Source of the DNA: Terribacillus saccharophilus
GTDB taxonomy: Bacteria; Bacillota; Bacilli; Bacillales; Amphibacillaceae
Length of the DNA: 64,000 nucleotides
Assembly (NCBI RefSeq): GCF_002272075.1
Contig: NZ_NPBJ01000021.1
Location: 124,001-188,000 of the forward strand
Direction: 5' to 3'
Shown here: positions 1 through 9,110 of the stretch, piece by piece
Position numbering within the stretch: position 1 is the stretch's first letter
How the letters are laid out: each line of letters opens with the position of its first letter
The notes under the pieces: model-generated
The model's input: the letters and a program-made list of their open reading frames with translations, nothing else
What the model was told of the DNA's origin: nothing
Databases searched by the model: none
Translations under genes and position numbers: made by a program

Positions 1-15
1 GTACACCCTTCTCTT

Positions 16-456
16 TTACTTGTTTTCGTAGTCCGAGATCTTGTTCACGCGATTCTGGTGACGTCCTGCTGTAAATTCAGTGCCGAGCCATGTTTGAACG
101 ATTTCGCGTGCAAGCCCTGGCCCGATAACACGTTCACCCATCGCCAGCATGTTGCTGTCATTATGTTCCCGAGTTGCTTTTGCACTGAATACATCGTGTA
201 CGAGTGCTGCACGGATACCAGGTACTTTGTTTGCCGAAATACTCATACCGATACCAGTACCGCAAATAAGAATTCCGCGATCAAATTCGCCGTTCGCAAC
301 TCTTTCCGCTGCTGGAATTCCGTAATCCGGATAATCTACAGAACCCTCACAATCACAGCCTGTATCCACAAATTCAATATTCAGCTCCGTCAGAAGATCT
401 GCAATTTCCTTACGAAGATTTACTCCACCGTGGTCTGATGTTAGAATTACTTTCAT
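16..456 (-). CDS. rpiB: Ribose-5-phosphate isomerase B
   Basis: Interconverts ribose 5-phosphate and ribulose 5-phosphate in the pentose phosphate pathway (cytosol). The 146-residue protein has the RpiB/LacAB fold: an N-terminal SDHGG motif, a [12 protein letters not shown] segment, the [13 protein letters not shown] phosphate/catalytic loop with its cysteine, and [11 protein letters not shown] near the C-terminus. An in-frame ATG at 465 is possible, but AAGG lies about 9 nt before the ATG at 456 and directly abuts the one at 465, so 456 is preferred. The gene lies downstream of the chemotaxis receptor and overlaps its 3' end by 47 nt, so the two are probably cotranscribed. In B. subtilis the equivalent gene is ywlF, in the same ywl order. 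Confidence 0.93.
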   Translation of the reverse strand: MKVILTSDHGGVNLRKEIADLLTELNIEFVDTGCDCEGSVDYPDYGIPAAERVANGEFDRGILICGTGIGMSISANKVPGIRAALVHDVFSAKATREHNDSNMLAMGERVIGPGLAREIVQTWLGTEFTAGRHQNRVNKISDYENK

Positions 457-1786
457 TTTCTTCATCCTTCCTTCCGAATTCCGCGTGATGCACGGATGCT
501 TGTTGTGTAAATTCGAACTGTTTCATTTGGTCTCTGAGCCTGCCTGCTTGTTCCTCGAGTGAAGCTGATAATTGCTCCAAGTTATGCATGACAGATGCTT
601 GCTCCTGAACAGAGGCACTCACTTCCTGTGCTCCAGCTGATGCCTGCTCAGCAAGCGTTGCTACACCTTTGGACTGATTTGTAACGGAAGCAATTTCCTC
701 CCGCTGCTGCAGGGTTAGCTTGCCAATTTCCTGAATCGACGTAACAACATGTGTAATGGCCGCTGTCATTTCTTCCATGACTACACTACTTTCGGAGCCT
801 TTTTCTGCCTCACTCCGTGCTAGCGCCAATTGTTCATCAATTTCCGTAACAACTTGTCCAATATTCTGTTGAATCTCTTTGATGTTGACAGAAATATCCT
901 GTGCTGCCTGTCTGCTTTCATCGGCCAGTTTCCGCACTTCTTCGGCCACTACCGCAAAGCCCCGTCCCTGCTCGCCTGCTCGCGCCGCCTCAATCGAAGC
1001 ATTTAGTGCAAGCAGATTTGTCTGTTCCGCTATATCACTGACAAAACGGATAATCTGTTCGATTTCTGAAGCGTTCTTTTCGAGCTGCTTCACATTGTCG
1101 ATTGAATGCTCCTGTTTTTCTGCGATCATTTGAATTCCCTGTACCAAGTCCATTACAACTGTCTGTGAACTGTGCAATTTTCCAACCATTCCATGAGATA
1201 GTTCCTGTGACTGATCAGCTTTGGTCCGTACATCCTCAGACAAGGCTGTTGCGTTGTCGAGTGACTGCACAATGCTGCCGACCGCGCCTGATGTGGATTG
1301 GGCTCCTTCAGCCATCGTCTGCATAATTCCATCAATCTCAATGACTTTTTCAGATGCAGTCATTGTTTCAGACTGGATCTGTTTAGCGTATTGATCATTC
1401 GCCTTCGCATTGGCATCAATGTCTGAGATCATTGATTTCAGGTTATGCAGCATTTTTTGAAAAGCACGTGTCAGAGCACCAATCTCATCATTCGAAGGAA
1501 CAACTTCCCATTCTTCCTCCAAGCTGCCATCAGCAGCTTTGGTTGCAACCTTTTCCAGATCCTTTAATGGCTTCGTAATAAAGCGGGCTGCGGAAAAGGC
1601 TAGTATTCCGGTCCACAAGACACCGAGAAATAGGGTAAGAAGAACGAGTACTGGTGCGGCAACATCCCAATGCTGCTGAACAAAGGGATGCACAATATAA
1701 ATGAACAATGCACTCACACTATAGGTAACTAATGCGAGAACTGTGGCGAAAATCGCCAGTTTGAAACGCAGACTGAAGCTTTTCAT
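410..1786 (-). CDS. Methyl-accepting chemotaxis protein without a large sensor domain
   Basis: A 458-residue chemoreceptor. Two membrane segments (about residues 8-32 and 40-68) are separated by only a short loop, so the usual extracytoplasmic ligand domain is missing. A HAMP segment follows (about 70-120) and then a long signalling coiled coil. Its hairpin tip, with [20 protein letters not shown] followed by [15 protein letters not shown], is the CheA/CheW contact region and is fully conserved. The C-terminus is a charged tail. GGTGG about 8 nt before the ATG at 1786 favours MKSFSL as the start; an in-frame ATG at 1801 lacks a ribosome binding site. The 3' end overlaps rpiB. With so little exposed sequence it may sense membrane state, an internal cue or a partner protein (inference). 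Confidence 0.9.
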   Translation of the reverse strand: MKSFSLRFKLAIFATVLALVTYSVSALFIYIVHPFVQQHWDVAAPVLVLLTLFLGVLWTGILAFSAARFITKPLKDLEKVATKAADGSLEEEWEVVPSNDEIGALTRAFQKMLHNLKSMISDIDANAKANDQYAKQIQSETMTASEKVIEIDGIMQTMAEGAQSTSGAVGSIVQSLDNATALSEDVRTKADQSQELSHGMVGKLHSSQTVVMDLVQGIQMIAEKQEHSIDNVKQLEKNASEIEQIIRFVSDIAEQTNLLALNASIEAARAGEQGRGFAVVAEEVRKLADESRQAAQDISVNIKEIQQNIGQVVTEIDEQLALARSEAEKGSESSVVMEEMTAAITHVVTSIQEIGKLTLQQREEIASVTNQSKGVATLAEQASAGAQEVSASVQEQASVMHNLEQLSASLEEQAGRLRDQMKQFEFTQQASVHHAEFGRKDEENESNSNIRPRWSKSS

Positions 1787-1835
1787 GACATAATCCACCA
1801 TCCATGCTGATATTTTGGTATGAGAGTCTTTTTAC

Positions 1836-2441
1836 CTACTTCTCATTGTGAATCTTTTCTGCCAATTTATCAACATAGAATTCCAATTCCTTCAGCGTCG
1901 TCCGGTACACCTCAATAGAACGCCCGAAAGGATCCATGATGTCTGCTGCAGGCATACTTGCCTCGAGCTCCTGAATGTGTGCGATTTCGTGCTGGTGAGC
2001 ATGCATGAATTCCCTCTGGAGTGTATTAGGATCTCCAGAAAAGCTACTGGCGAATCGAACACGCTTCGTTTCCAGATCAGCATAAGCTTCCTGCAGTGAT
2101 TTCCAAGCAGCGGCTGCCTCCTGTGAAGCGTATTCCGGCAGTGTATGCAGCTTTTCAGCCGCATGCGGATACTGCTCCAGCAATAATTGTTTATGCTGCT
2201 CTGTCATCGTCAGGATCAAATCCGCCCATTCCACACGTTCTCTCGTAACAGGCTTGGATTGATGAGCGAAAAGTACCCCAGCCTCCTCCATGACCGTTAC
2301 CGCCTGATGAGAGGCGGGTGACCCATCGTGAGCGAATATACCAGCAGACTGTACCTCCACCTGCGGCAGTCGTTTGCGCACAAGTGCTTCTGCCATCGGA
2401 CTTCTGCACGTATTGCCAGTACAAACAATTAATAGTTTCAT
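1836..2441 (-). CDS. ywlE: Low-molecular-weight protein phosphatase, YwlE (arginine phosphatase) type
   Basis: Family enzymes remove phosphate through a cysteine-phosphate intermediate. The N-terminal loop CTGNTCRS gives nucleophile Cys7 and Arg13, and Thr11 is the residue known in YwlE to favour phosphoarginine over phosphotyrosine. The general-acid motif DPFG is near residue 170. The protein is 201 residues, against about 150 for YwlE. The extra 50-60 residues form an apparently helical, Glu/Gln/His-rich insert between LPEYA and MDPFG, next to the catalytic acid. In B. subtilis YwlE opposes the kinase McsB in the Clp degradation pathway; the same role here is inferred from the Thr11 signature and the conserved neighbourhood. 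Confidence 0.88.
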   Translation of the reverse strand: MKLLIVCTGNTCRSPMAEALVRKRLPQVEVQSAGIFAHDGSPASHQAVTVMEEAGVLFAHQSKPVTRERVEWADLILTMTEQHKQLLLEQYPHAAEKLHTLPEYASQEAAAAWKSLQEAYADLETKRVRFASSFSGDPNTLQREFMHAHQHEIAHIQELEASMPAADIMDPFGRSIEVYRTTLKELEFYVDKLAEKIHNEK

Positions 2442-2556
2442 CCAAATTTCTCCTTGCTTCTAAAATGGTGCTACTAGTAGTATACAACAGGTGAGACATT
2501 CTTACATCGTCAGAGAAACGGAACCTTTTATGTACCTTTTGTGGAGGTGAGTAAAC

Positions 2557-3057
2557 ATGTTTGGAAAGATAGGTATGATGATAGGTATCTTGTTATTTTA
2601 TTTTTTGAGCGCAATACTGTGTCTATTTCGGGGTAATATTTATCTCTTCCTCTATTCTACAATCTTCATTCCATATTTTGTATTGCTGCCTATTACGTGC
2701 CTTGGTGTATGGGCATCTATAAAGTCTTCCCTAAAACAACAGTGGAAACAGTTAATCATATGTGCAGCTGTGACACTTGGTGCGATAATAAGCTTTTGTT
2801 TTACATCTACTGATATCCTGGATATCAGACATTATACAAATGACACATTTGAAGAAACGCGAGGAAAAATCGCTTATGTGACCGATGGAGAAGACTACGG
2901 CAGAATCGGTCAAACAATTGCTGTAGTGACCAAGGATGGCATAGAAGAATATGAATCGTTCCAGTATAGATATGATGCGGCTATAGCTGAACAAACTGTG
3001 CAAATCACCTATTTGCCTAAAACTGGCTATATCTTATCACTTATCATACTAGAATAG
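2557..3057 (+). CDS. Hypothetical membrane protein
   Basis: Not recognised. The 166-residue protein has a hydrophobic N-terminal half with about three membrane segments (residues 5-25, 28-53 and 65-82). A roughly 75-residue polar C-terminal part is rich in beta-type sequence and ends in a short hydrophobic tail (SLIILE). A good ribosome binding site, GGAGGTGAG, lies 5 nt before the ATG. It is the only plus-strand gene in the first 19 kb and sits where B. subtilis carries the manganese exporter gene mntP (ywlD) between ywlE and ywlC. It has no MntP-like features. The coding sequence looks more AT-rich than its neighbours, which could mean recent arrival. A terminator follows directly. Confidence 0.7.
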   Translation: MFGKIGMMIGILLFYFLSAILCLFRGNIYLFLYSTIFIPYFVLLPITCLGVWASIKSSLKQQWKQLIICAAVTLGAIISFCFTSTDILDIRHYTNDTFEETRGKIAYVTDGEDYGRIGQTIAVVTKDGIEEYESFQYRYDAAIAEQTVQITYLPKTGYILSLIILE

Positions 3058-3060
3058 AAA

Positions 3061-3088
3061 AAGGGAACGTCTTCAAGGACGTTCCCTT
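3061..3088. terminator. Bidirectional intrinsic terminator
   Basis: Perfect 11-bp inverted repeat (AAGGGAACGTC / GACGTTCCCTT) with a 6-nt loop between the convergent membrane-protein gene and ywlC. Confidence 0.85.
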
Positions 3089-3092
3089 CTGC

Positions 3093-4112
3093 TCATATTC
3101 TTCCTATCGCTGCTTTTTCCAGCCGATTCATAATCGCTGCGCCTACTCCATGCTTCTCAAAGCTTTCACAAAGGATGACCGATACATCTGATTTCTTGAA
3201 ATGTCTGAGCGCATCATACAGATGCTCTGCTACTGTGGAGAGATCTTTTCTTGAGCCGCAGATTTGGATCCGTTCACTCTGCAGCATTTGCGCAAGCTCC
3301 TCTGTTGCAATAATACCAACCTTCTCACCCGCTTCAGTTAGCTTGTCCGCATGCTGCTGCATCTCTTCGTCCACCAAATATAGCGGAGCTTCCGGTGCAT
3401 AATGCGTATATTTCATACCTGGTGCCTTCGGTTTCTCTTTCTCCCCACCAGCAAGTCCAGGGTCCACCATCACTGTTCCGATGACCTCTTGAATTGCTTC
3501 AGCTGTCACACCGCCCGGCCGAAGTATGACTGGCACTGCTTCCGTACAGTCAACCACTGTGGACTCCAGGCCGATTCCAGTCGGACCACCATCCATAATT
3601 CCAGCAATTCGCCCATCCAAATCATGGACAACATGCTCTGCTTTTGTTGGGCTGGGTCTGCCTGATATATTTGCACTCGGTGCAGCAATCGGTAAAGCTA
3701 CTTCTTGCAAAAGGCGTAGTCCTACCGGGTGACTCGGTATCCGGATACCAATTGAATCTAGTCCGGCACTGACATTCGGAGCAACCGCTCCTTTACTTTT
3801 CAAAATAATCGTTATTGGCCCAGGACTGAATGCCTCTAGAAGTTTATAAGCAACTTCAGGGACATCCTCGACAAGGTCTTTCAACTGGTCCTTGTCCGCC
3901 ACATGGACGATGAGCGGATTATCAGAAGGACGACCTTTTGCTTCAAATATTTTCTGTACAGCTTGTTCATTTGTTGCATCAGCGCCAAGACCATAAACTG
4001 TCTCGGTAGGAAAAGCAACGGCTTCTCCTTTACTAAGAAGAGACGCTGCCTCCTCCATCGCTTTTTTATCGAAGGACTGCTGTGACACAGTCCAATGCTT
4101 CGTTTCCATCAT
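3093..4112 (-). CDS. ywlC: L-threonylcarbamoyladenylate synthase, Sua5/YwlC type
   Basis: Makes threonylcarbamoyl-AMP from threonine, bicarbonate and ATP for the t6A37 modification of ANN-decoding tRNAs (cytosol). The 339-residue protein has the long two-domain Sua5 layout. Residues 1-215 form the TsaC/YrdC fold with PTETVYGLG, KGRPSDNPL, and the SANISG segment that contributes to the active site. A linker containing KAPGMKYTHYAP is followed by the C-terminal Sua5 domain (about 245-339). GGAG lies about 10 nt before the first of two adjacent ATG codons. Position next to ywlE and close to prmC/prfA matches the B. subtilis order. Confidence 0.93.
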   Translation of the reverse strand: MMETKHWTVSQQSFDKKAMEEAASLLSKGEAVAFPTETVYGLGADATNEQAVQKIFEAKGRPSDNPLIVHVADKDQLKDLVEDVPEVAYKLLEAFSPGPITIILKSKGAVAPNVSAGLDSIGIRIPSHPVGLRLLQEVALPIAAPSANISGRPSPTKAEHVVHDLDGRIAGIMDGGPTGIGLESTVVDCTEAVPVILRPGGVTAEAIQEVIGTVMVDPGLAGGEKEKPKAPGMKYTHYAPEAPLYLVDEEMQQHADKLTEAGEKVGIIATEELAQMLQSERIQICGSRKDLSTVAEHLYDALRHFKKSDVSVILCESFEKHGVGAAIMNRLEKAAIGRI

Positions 4113-4181
4113 GGATCAGATGCTCCTTTTGCTAAATATCACTAAGAGCTATGATACCATATGGTCTGCCAAACCCCAATG

Positions 4182-4550
4182 TCAGAGCGTCTTCTCCCAA
4201 AAGCCTTGCTTCGCTTCGAATCCATACAGAGTCATGAGCTGATCAAGCGTTTCATGGTGGCTTATGAGTCGCAGACTGCTTGCTTCACGCCTCCTCGCTT
4301 CGATGCTGGCAAGCTCCATACAAGTTAAGATGATTGTTCCGTTGGCTGGGGGCTTTACGTACATGGAATGTACGCGAAGAGACTGTTCATACTGTTCCAA
4401 ACAGAAAAAAGCCCGCCATCCTTCTTCCGCCTCTATGATATATCCTTCTTCATATAACTTCTGCTGCTCCATCTTCCAACGAGGCAGGCTATTGCCGAAA
4501 AACTCATCCAGCTCAGACAGCTCACATGCTTGAGCAGGTATTAACCGCAT
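4182..4550 (-). CDS. Small uncharacterised protein, weakly GNAT-like
   Basis: The 122-residue protein is not confidently assigned. The central part (HSMYVKPPANGTIILTCMELA) resembles the beta4-alpha3 core of a GNAT acetyltransferase, and the C-terminal LYGFEAKQGFWEK resembles the end of that fold. The protein is shorter than a full GNAT domain and no clear acetyl-CoA loop is visible. B. subtilis has a GNAT gene (ywlB) in this neighbourhood, so it could be a reduced relative. A strong ribosome binding site GGGAGGA lies 6 nt upstream, but it is predicted to be paired in a hairpin (4558-4599). It is probably expressed with spoIIR, which ends 63 nt upstream. Confidence 0.6.
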   Translation of the reverse strand: MRLIPAQACELSELDEFFGNSLPRWKMEQQKLYEEGYIIEAEEGWRAFFCLEQYEQSLRVHSMYVKPPANGTIILTCMELASIEARRREASSLRLISHHETLDQLMTLYGFEAKQGFWEKTL

Positions 4551-4557
4551 AAAAAGT

Positions 4558-4599
4558 CCTCCCGTCTATTACTAGTTAATAGATTATATGAACGGGAGG
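4558..4599 (-). promoter_or_regulatory. Hairpin that buries a Shine-Dalgarno sequence
   Basis: CCTCCCGT at 4558-4565 pairs with ACGGGAGG at 4592-4599, and CTATTA pairs with TAATAG inside. In the minus-strand transcript the paired GGGAGG is the ribosome binding site of the 122-residue gene. There is no U-tract immediately after the stem, so it is not an obvious terminator. Confidence 0.5.
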
Positions 4600-4613
4600 G
4601 ACATAATATGATT

Positions 4614-5240
4614 TTAGCTAAACCATTCTAATAGAAAGAATTTCACTTTGGGCTTTTCTTCTTCTAATGGAGCTTCCACTGCTACATCCACCGGTTCTGC
4701 ATCTGCGTTCACTTCCGCTTCTGCTACACTTGTGCCGCTGGAGAAATCCAGAAAGCAAAGCGGCGGGAAGAGCACACACCACCAGTTTTCTCCTTCACCT
4801 TCTCCGAGTGTGATCAAGACAGCCTCATACTGCCCTGCCGGATAAAGATAAGATCCATAAAGCTTTGCTGGAAACGAAATTTCATCACTGTATTCTACAT
4901 TGAACCCCTGGCTTTTTCCTTGCTCATTCAGCACGCGTGCAACTGTCTTCTTTATCTCAGGAAGCTGTTCTTCAATTAGGTCCCGAGCCTCTTCAATATC
5001 CGTCATATCCTTCACCCAGCTATTGATCTGGGCATTCACTTCATCACGAATCAGACGCTTCAGCTGCTGATCCGCATCGGTATTACTATTAGCCAGAATA
5101 CGGAGGCGGATTGCTTCATCCGGAATTTCTTTCACTGCTTGTGAACTATTGCTCACCTGAGCCTCTGTGCCACTTCCCGGATATAAAATATATAAAAATA
5201 ATAGAACGATTGCAGTTAGGGAAAATAATAGCTTTTTCAT
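4614..5240 (-). CDS. spoIIR: Stage II sporulation protein R
   Basis: Signal protein made in the forespore and exported; it activates the membrane protease SpoIIGA so that pro-sigma-E is processed in the mother cell. The 208-residue protein starts MKKLLFSLTA with an N-terminal signal/anchor segment (residues 2-22). It carries the conserved IRLRILANSNTDADQQLKR block and the GENWWCVLFPPLCFLD block of the family. The C-terminal tail, rich in Ala/Glu/Val, is variable. GAGGT lies 7 nt before the chosen ATG; an in-frame ATG 45 nt upstream has no comparable site. In B. subtilis the gene is transcribed by sigma-F; no such promoter was identified with confidence here. Confidence 0.93.
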   Translation of the reverse strand: MKKLLFSLTAIVLLFLYILYPGSGTEAQVSNSSQAVKEIPDEAIRLRILANSNTDADQQLKRLIRDEVNAQINSWVKDMTDIEEARDLIEEQLPEIKKTVARVLNEQGKSQGFNVEYSDEISFPAKLYGSYLYPAGQYEAVLITLGEGEGENWWCVLFPPLCFLDFSSGTSVAEAEVNADAEPVDVAVEAPLEEEKPKVKFFLLEWFS

Positions 5241-5328
5241 ATTTGGTACCTCATTTCTTGTGTGTGATGGTACCAGTATGAACAAGCTGGGAGGAATTAA
5301 ACCTATGAATCTAGTTTTTCAACAAAAA

Positions 5329-5355
5329 AAGGACTGTGCCTGCAGCACAGTCCTT
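5329..5355. terminator. Intrinsic terminator of the prfA-prmC unit
   Basis: Perfect 11-bp stem (AAGGACTGTGC / GCACAGTCCTT) starting one base after the prmC stop, followed on the minus strand by a run of seven T. Confidence 0.9.
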
Positions 5356-6240
5356 CTATTTTTGTATCCAAGCAAACACCATACGGTCTTTACCATTTAT
5401 ATCCTGTCTTACTTCTACTTCTGCCGATGGGAACTTCTCCACTATCATATCGCGGACTGCTGTTCCTTGCTGCCAGCCGATTTCAAAGGCAGCAATGGCC
5501 GGGAAAGCGAGCACATTCGATAATCCACTGATGATTTCCTTATAAGCTGCGAGTCCGTTATCGTCAGCGAACAGAGCAAGACTTGGATCAAAGTTTTTCA
5601 CGGTGTCGGTCATGTGCTCTTTATCCACCTCATCTATATATGGGGGATTGGAAACAAGCACATTCACTCGTTTTTCAAGCTGCCGGAGCGGTTCCAGGTA
5701 ACTGCCTTGCTTTAAGCTGATAGAAGCACCTAATGTGCGGCTGTTGCTTTTGGCAATGAGCAAAGCTCGCTCGGATATATCTGTTGCGATCACTTCAGCT
5801 GCAGGAAAAGCAAGCTTCAAAGATGTAGCGATTATCCCGCTGCCTGTACCGATATCAGCAATCGCCAAATCCTGTCCTGCCAGCCTCTTTTGGATCATGT
5901 TTTCTACACCAAGTACAAGTTCTTCTGTTTCTGGTCTCGGAATAAGCACATCCCGATTCACATAATAGCGTCTGCCGAGGAATTCTTCTTCTCCTGTCAA
6001 ATGCTGGAGCGGAATGCCTGTTTCTGCATGCTCTTCTATGTCTTTTCTGAAGGTCGCATAAAGCACAGGATCCATCGCTTCCCTCATATTCATCAGAAGC
6101 TCCGTCTTACTGATGCCAAGATGGAACAGCAGCAAAAGCTCTGCCACTCTTTCTTCACGCTGATGCGTTTGCAAAAAAGCCGTGGCCTCCTGCAGTGCCT
6201 CCAATATAGTCGGCTGCTGTTTATTCTCCGATTTGCTCAA
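5356..6240 (-). CDS. prmC: Release factor glutamine methyltransferase
   Basis: Methylates the glutamine of the GGQ motif in release factors, using S-adenosylmethionine (cytosol). The 294-residue protein has the N-terminal helical PrmC domain (about 1-85) and a Rossmann methyltransferase domain with [10 protein letters not shown] (SAM loop) and SNPPYI (NPPY catalytic motif that holds the glutamine amide). The start overlaps the end of prfA by 20 nt, so enzyme and substrate are translationally coupled. A terminator follows at once. Confidence 0.95.
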   Translation of the reverse strand: MSKSENKQQPTILEALQEATAFLQTHQREERVAELLLLFHLGISKTELLMNMREAMDPVLYATFRKDIEEHAETGIPLQHLTGEEEFLGRRYYVNRDVLIPRPETEELVLGVENMIQKRLAGQDLAIADIGTGSGIIATSLKLAFPAAEVIATDISERALLIAKSNSRTLGASISLKQGSYLEPLRQLEKRVNVLVSNPPYIDEVDKEHMTDTVKNFDPSLALFADDNGLAAYKEIISGLSNVLAFPAIAAFEIGWQQGTAVRDMIVEKFPSAEVEVRQDINGKDRMVFAWIQK

Positions 6241-7291
6241 GTTTCTTCGCCTGCTCTTCCATGATCAGTGCATCGACCACTTCATGGAGCTTTCCTTCCA
6301 GAATCTGATCCAGCTTCTGGATTGTAAGTCCGATTCGGTGATCTGTTACGCGGTTTTGCGGGAAGTTGTATGTTCGGATACGTTCAGAACGGTCTCCTGA
6401 ACCGACAGCAGATTTCCGTGCATCATCGTATTCAGCTTGCGCTTCCTGCTGGAACTTATCATAAATACGAGCACGCAAGATTTTCATCGCTTTCTCTTTG
6501 TTCTTGATCTGGGATTTTTCATCCTGCATCGACACAACGATCCCCGTCGGCATATGCGTCAATCGAACCGCAGACATCGTCGTGTTTACACTTTGTCCAC
6601 CTGGTCCACTCGATGTGAATGTATCCGTTCGAATATCTTTGTCTTGAATGTCTACTTCCACTTCTTCCGCTTCCGGCATAACCACTACAGTCGCTGTCGA
6701 TGTATGGATACGTCCGCCTGATTCTGTTTCAGGTACACGCTGCACACGGTGAGCACCATTTTCATACTTCAGATTGGAATAGGCATTGGCTCCATTGATC
6801 ATGAAAATGATCTCCTTGTAGCCGCCAACGCCAGTCGAATTTGCTTCCATCAGTTCTGTCTTCCAGCCTTGCGCTTCCGCGTATCTGCTGTACATACGAT
6901 ACAAATCACCTGCAAATAAAGCTGCTTCATCTCCGCCAGCTGCTCCGCGAATTTCCATGATAACGTTTTTATCATCGTTCGGATCCTTCGGTAGCATCAG
7001 AATACGCATCTGCTCTTCCAATTCCGGAAGCCGCGGTGACAATTCTGAAATCTCCGCTTTGGCCATTTCGATGATTTCAGGATCTTTTTCCTCGGCAAGC
7101 ATTGTCTTAGCGTCTTCTACTTGTGCACTGATATCTTTGTATTCGCGATAAGCTTGTACGACATCAGTCAGTCCTGCTTGTTCTTTGGAAAACTCTCGTA
7201 ATTTATTCGTATCACTGATCACATCTGGATCACTTAAAAGTTCATTTAGCTTCTCATAACGGTCTTCTAGTGCTTGTAAACGATCTAGCAT
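6221..7291 (-). CDS. prfA: Peptide chain release factor 1
   Basis: Reads UAA and UAG stop codons and triggers peptidyl-tRNA hydrolysis on the ribosome. Full length (356 residues). It has the N-terminal helical domain and the codon-reading region around [13 protein letters not shown], where P-E-T stands at the PxT position. The GGQ loop [19 protein letters not shown] is modified by the neighbouring PrmC. The order tdk, dehydratase-like gene, prfA, prmC suggests one long transcript ending at the 5329 terminator. Confidence 0.97.
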   Translation of the reverse strand: MLDRLQALEDRYEKLNELLSDPDVISDTNKLREFSKEQAGLTDVVQAYREYKDISAQVEDAKTMLAEEKDPEIIEMAKAEISELSPRLPELEEQMRILMLPKDPNDDKNVIMEIRGAAGGDEAALFAGDLYRMYSRYAEAQGWKTELMEANSTGVGGYKEIIFMINGANAYSNLKYENGAHRVQRVPETESGGRIHTSTATVVVMPEAEEVEVDIQDKDIRTDTFTSSGPGGQSVNTTMSAVRLTHMPTGIVVSMQDEKSQIKNKEKAMKILRARIYDKFQQEAQAEYDDARKSAVGSGDRSERIRTYNFPQNRVTDHRIGLTIQKLDQILEGKLHEVVDALIMEEQAKKLEQIGE

Positions 7292-7336
7292 AGCGACACC
7301 TCTTTCCTTGCTTTATTATAGCTTCTGCCGACAAAC

Positions 7337-8362
7337 CTAGCAATTCATGTTAAGTCTTTGGCGAATCTGTTCTGCTGCGCTCTTTTGCACCTCTATAACC
7401 CTGTCACAAAACTGGTCGAATTCCGGGTCTAAGCGCTGCCAATCCGGGTGACGCTCGAAATTTTCAATTGCTTCCCTGACTCCTTGGTCAAAGCGTTTTG
7501 TCGCCGTGAATGACGGCACGAGCCGTTTTATTTTACTTGTATCGAAGACAGCACATTCCGCCTTATCTCCAAGCAGTGATCCTTGCAGATCCGGTCTGCA
7601 CATGACGAGGAAATCTGTCGACACATGCACTTTATCTACGCGCTTTCCTAAAGCGTCTCCGATTATGTCATAGATGCTATTCCATGTCAGGACTTCATCA
7701 GAAGTAATATGCACTGTCTCTCCAATTGCTGCTGGATTTCCCATCAAACCAACAAATCCTTTGGCAAAATCCGTATTGTGAGTCAAGGTCCAAAGCGAAG
7801 TTCCATCACCATGAATGAGAACTGGTTTACCTTGCTTGATCCTCTCCACAATTTGCCAGCTGCCACCTGCGCCATAGAAAGCCACAGGAATCTTTTTGTT
7901 GCCATATGTATGGCTTGGACGGACAATTGTTATTGGCAGCCCAGTATCTCGATACGCCTTTTGCAGCACTTCTTCTGCTTCTATCTTATGCCGGGAATAT
8001 TCCCAGTAGGGGTTCACGAGCGGCGTGCTCTCCGTTGTCTTATAGTGACGAGGCGGTTTCTGGTATGCAGAAGCGGAGCTGACAAAGATGAATTGTTTTG
8101 TCTTATCTGCAAATAAACGGATATCACGTTCGATATCTGATGCTGTAAAAGAAATGAAATCTGCAACAACATCAAACTGCATACCTTGGAGTTTCGCTGC
8201 AACTGCTGCTTCATCTGTAATATCGGCTATGATACTTTGACAGCCTTCTGGTACTGGTTTAGAGCCGCGATTAAGCAAAAACAGCTCCCATCCTTGTTGT
8301 ACAGCCAATTCGGTTACTGCTGAGCTAATAGTTCCGGTACCTCCGATAAATAACGCTTTCAT
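7337..8362 (-). CDS. NAD-dependent epimerase/dehydratase family protein
   Basis: A 341-residue extended short-chain dehydrogenase. The N-terminus has the dinucleotide loop GGTGTISS and a Rossmann fold. Residues around 125-135 show YSRHK, matching the catalytic YxxxK, and a serine-rich stretch FVSSASAYQ supplies the usual serine. The C-terminal half resembles atypical SDRs related to chloroplast CSP41. Substrate unknown. It lies between tdk and prfA with gaps of about 40 nt on both sides. This gene is not part of the B. subtilis tdk-prfA arrangement, so it is an insertion into a conserved operon. Confidence 0.82.
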   Translation of the reverse strand: MKALFIGGTGTISSAVTELAVQQGWELFLLNRGSKPVPEGCQSIIADITDEAAVAAKLQGMQFDVVADFISFTASDIERDIRLFADKTKQFIFVSSASAYQKPPRHYKTTESTPLVNPYWEYSRHKIEAEEVLQKAYRDTGLPITIVRPSHTYGNKKIPVAFYGAGGSWQIVERIKQGKPVLIHGDGTSLWTLTHNTDFAKGFVGLMGNPAAIGETVHITSDEVLTWNSIYDIIGDALGKRVDKVHVSTDFLVMCRPDLQGSLLGDKAECAVFDTSKIKRLVPSFTATKRFDQGVREAIENFERHPDWQRLDPEFDQFCDRVIEVQKSAAEQIRQRLNMNC

Positions 8363-8403
8363 CTCTGCCAGTCCCTTCTTTCATTTGTGTAGTTTTATTT
8401 CTT

Positions 8404-8973
8404 TTAAAGAGGCGGATTGGTGTGGCATTTGCGGCATACAGGATAATAGGAGTCATTGCCGCCAATCTGGATCTGATCTCCTGTATACACTGGCTTGCCA
8501 TCGTCGACCCGCAGGTTCATTGTTGCTTTGCGTGCACAGAACCAGCAGATAGTTTTCATCTCTTCGATTTTATCCGCATAAATGAGCATATAACGGCTTC
8601 CTTCGAACAGTTCATTTTGGAAATCATTTTTCAATCCAAAGCCCATGACAGGAATGTCAAATGTATCAACAATTGCCGCCAGTTGGAGCACATGTTCTTT
8701 ACTTAAGAACTGTACTTCATCAATTAGCACACAATGCGGTGTCGGTTCATGAGATTTGACGATCTCCATGAGATTCGTTTCTTCGAAAATCGGAATGGCT
8801 TTTCGTCGTAATCCAATTCTGCTGGAAACATAGCCGACTTCATCTCTTGTATCGATGCCGGAAGTGAAGATAAGAACCGATTTATTTTGTTCCTCGTAAT
8901 TATTGGCCACTTTCAGTATTTCAATCGACTTTCCACTGTTCATTGCGCCATATTTGAAAAATAATTGTGCCAT
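8404..8973 (-). CDS. tdk: Thymidine kinase
   Basis: Phosphorylates thymidine to dTMP in nucleotide salvage. The 189-residue protein is a type II kinase with P-loop [11 protein letters not shown], the LIDEVQFL Walker B/catalytic stretch, the lasso loop, and the zinc ligands CWFC...C..C near the C-terminus. The start MAQLFFKYG has AGGAG 8 nt upstream. An in-frame ATG 102 nt further up would add a 34-residue extension that crosses a hairpin and is not family-like, so it is rejected. Confidence 0.95.
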   Translation of the reverse strand: MAQLFFKYGAMNSGKSIEILKVANNYEEQNKSVLIFTSGIDTRDEVGYVSSRIGLRRKAIPIFEETNLMEIVKSHEPTPHCVLIDEVQFLSKEHVLQLAAIVDTFDIPVMGFGLKNDFQNELFEGSRYMLIYADKIEEMKTICWFCARKATMNLRVDDGKPVYTGDQIQIGGNDSYYPVCRKCHTNPPL

Positions 8974-8990
8974 GTCATTTCTCCTTGTCA

Positions 8991-9024
8991 AATAAAAAAG
9001 ATAGTGCCACAGTACACTATCTTT
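8991..9024 (-). terminator. Terminator or attenuator in the tdk leader
   Basis: AAAGATAGTG / CACTATCTTT, a 10-bp perfect stem with an 8-nt loop, followed on the minus strand by TTTTTT and only a few bases later by the tdk ribosome binding site. Confidence 0.6.
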
Positions 9025-9110
9025 ATCCATACTATATCTATCCCACTTATGTATATCTGGATAATCAGTGTACATGTAATGGTAAGCTTTAAAAGGGGTT
9101 AGAAGCAGAA

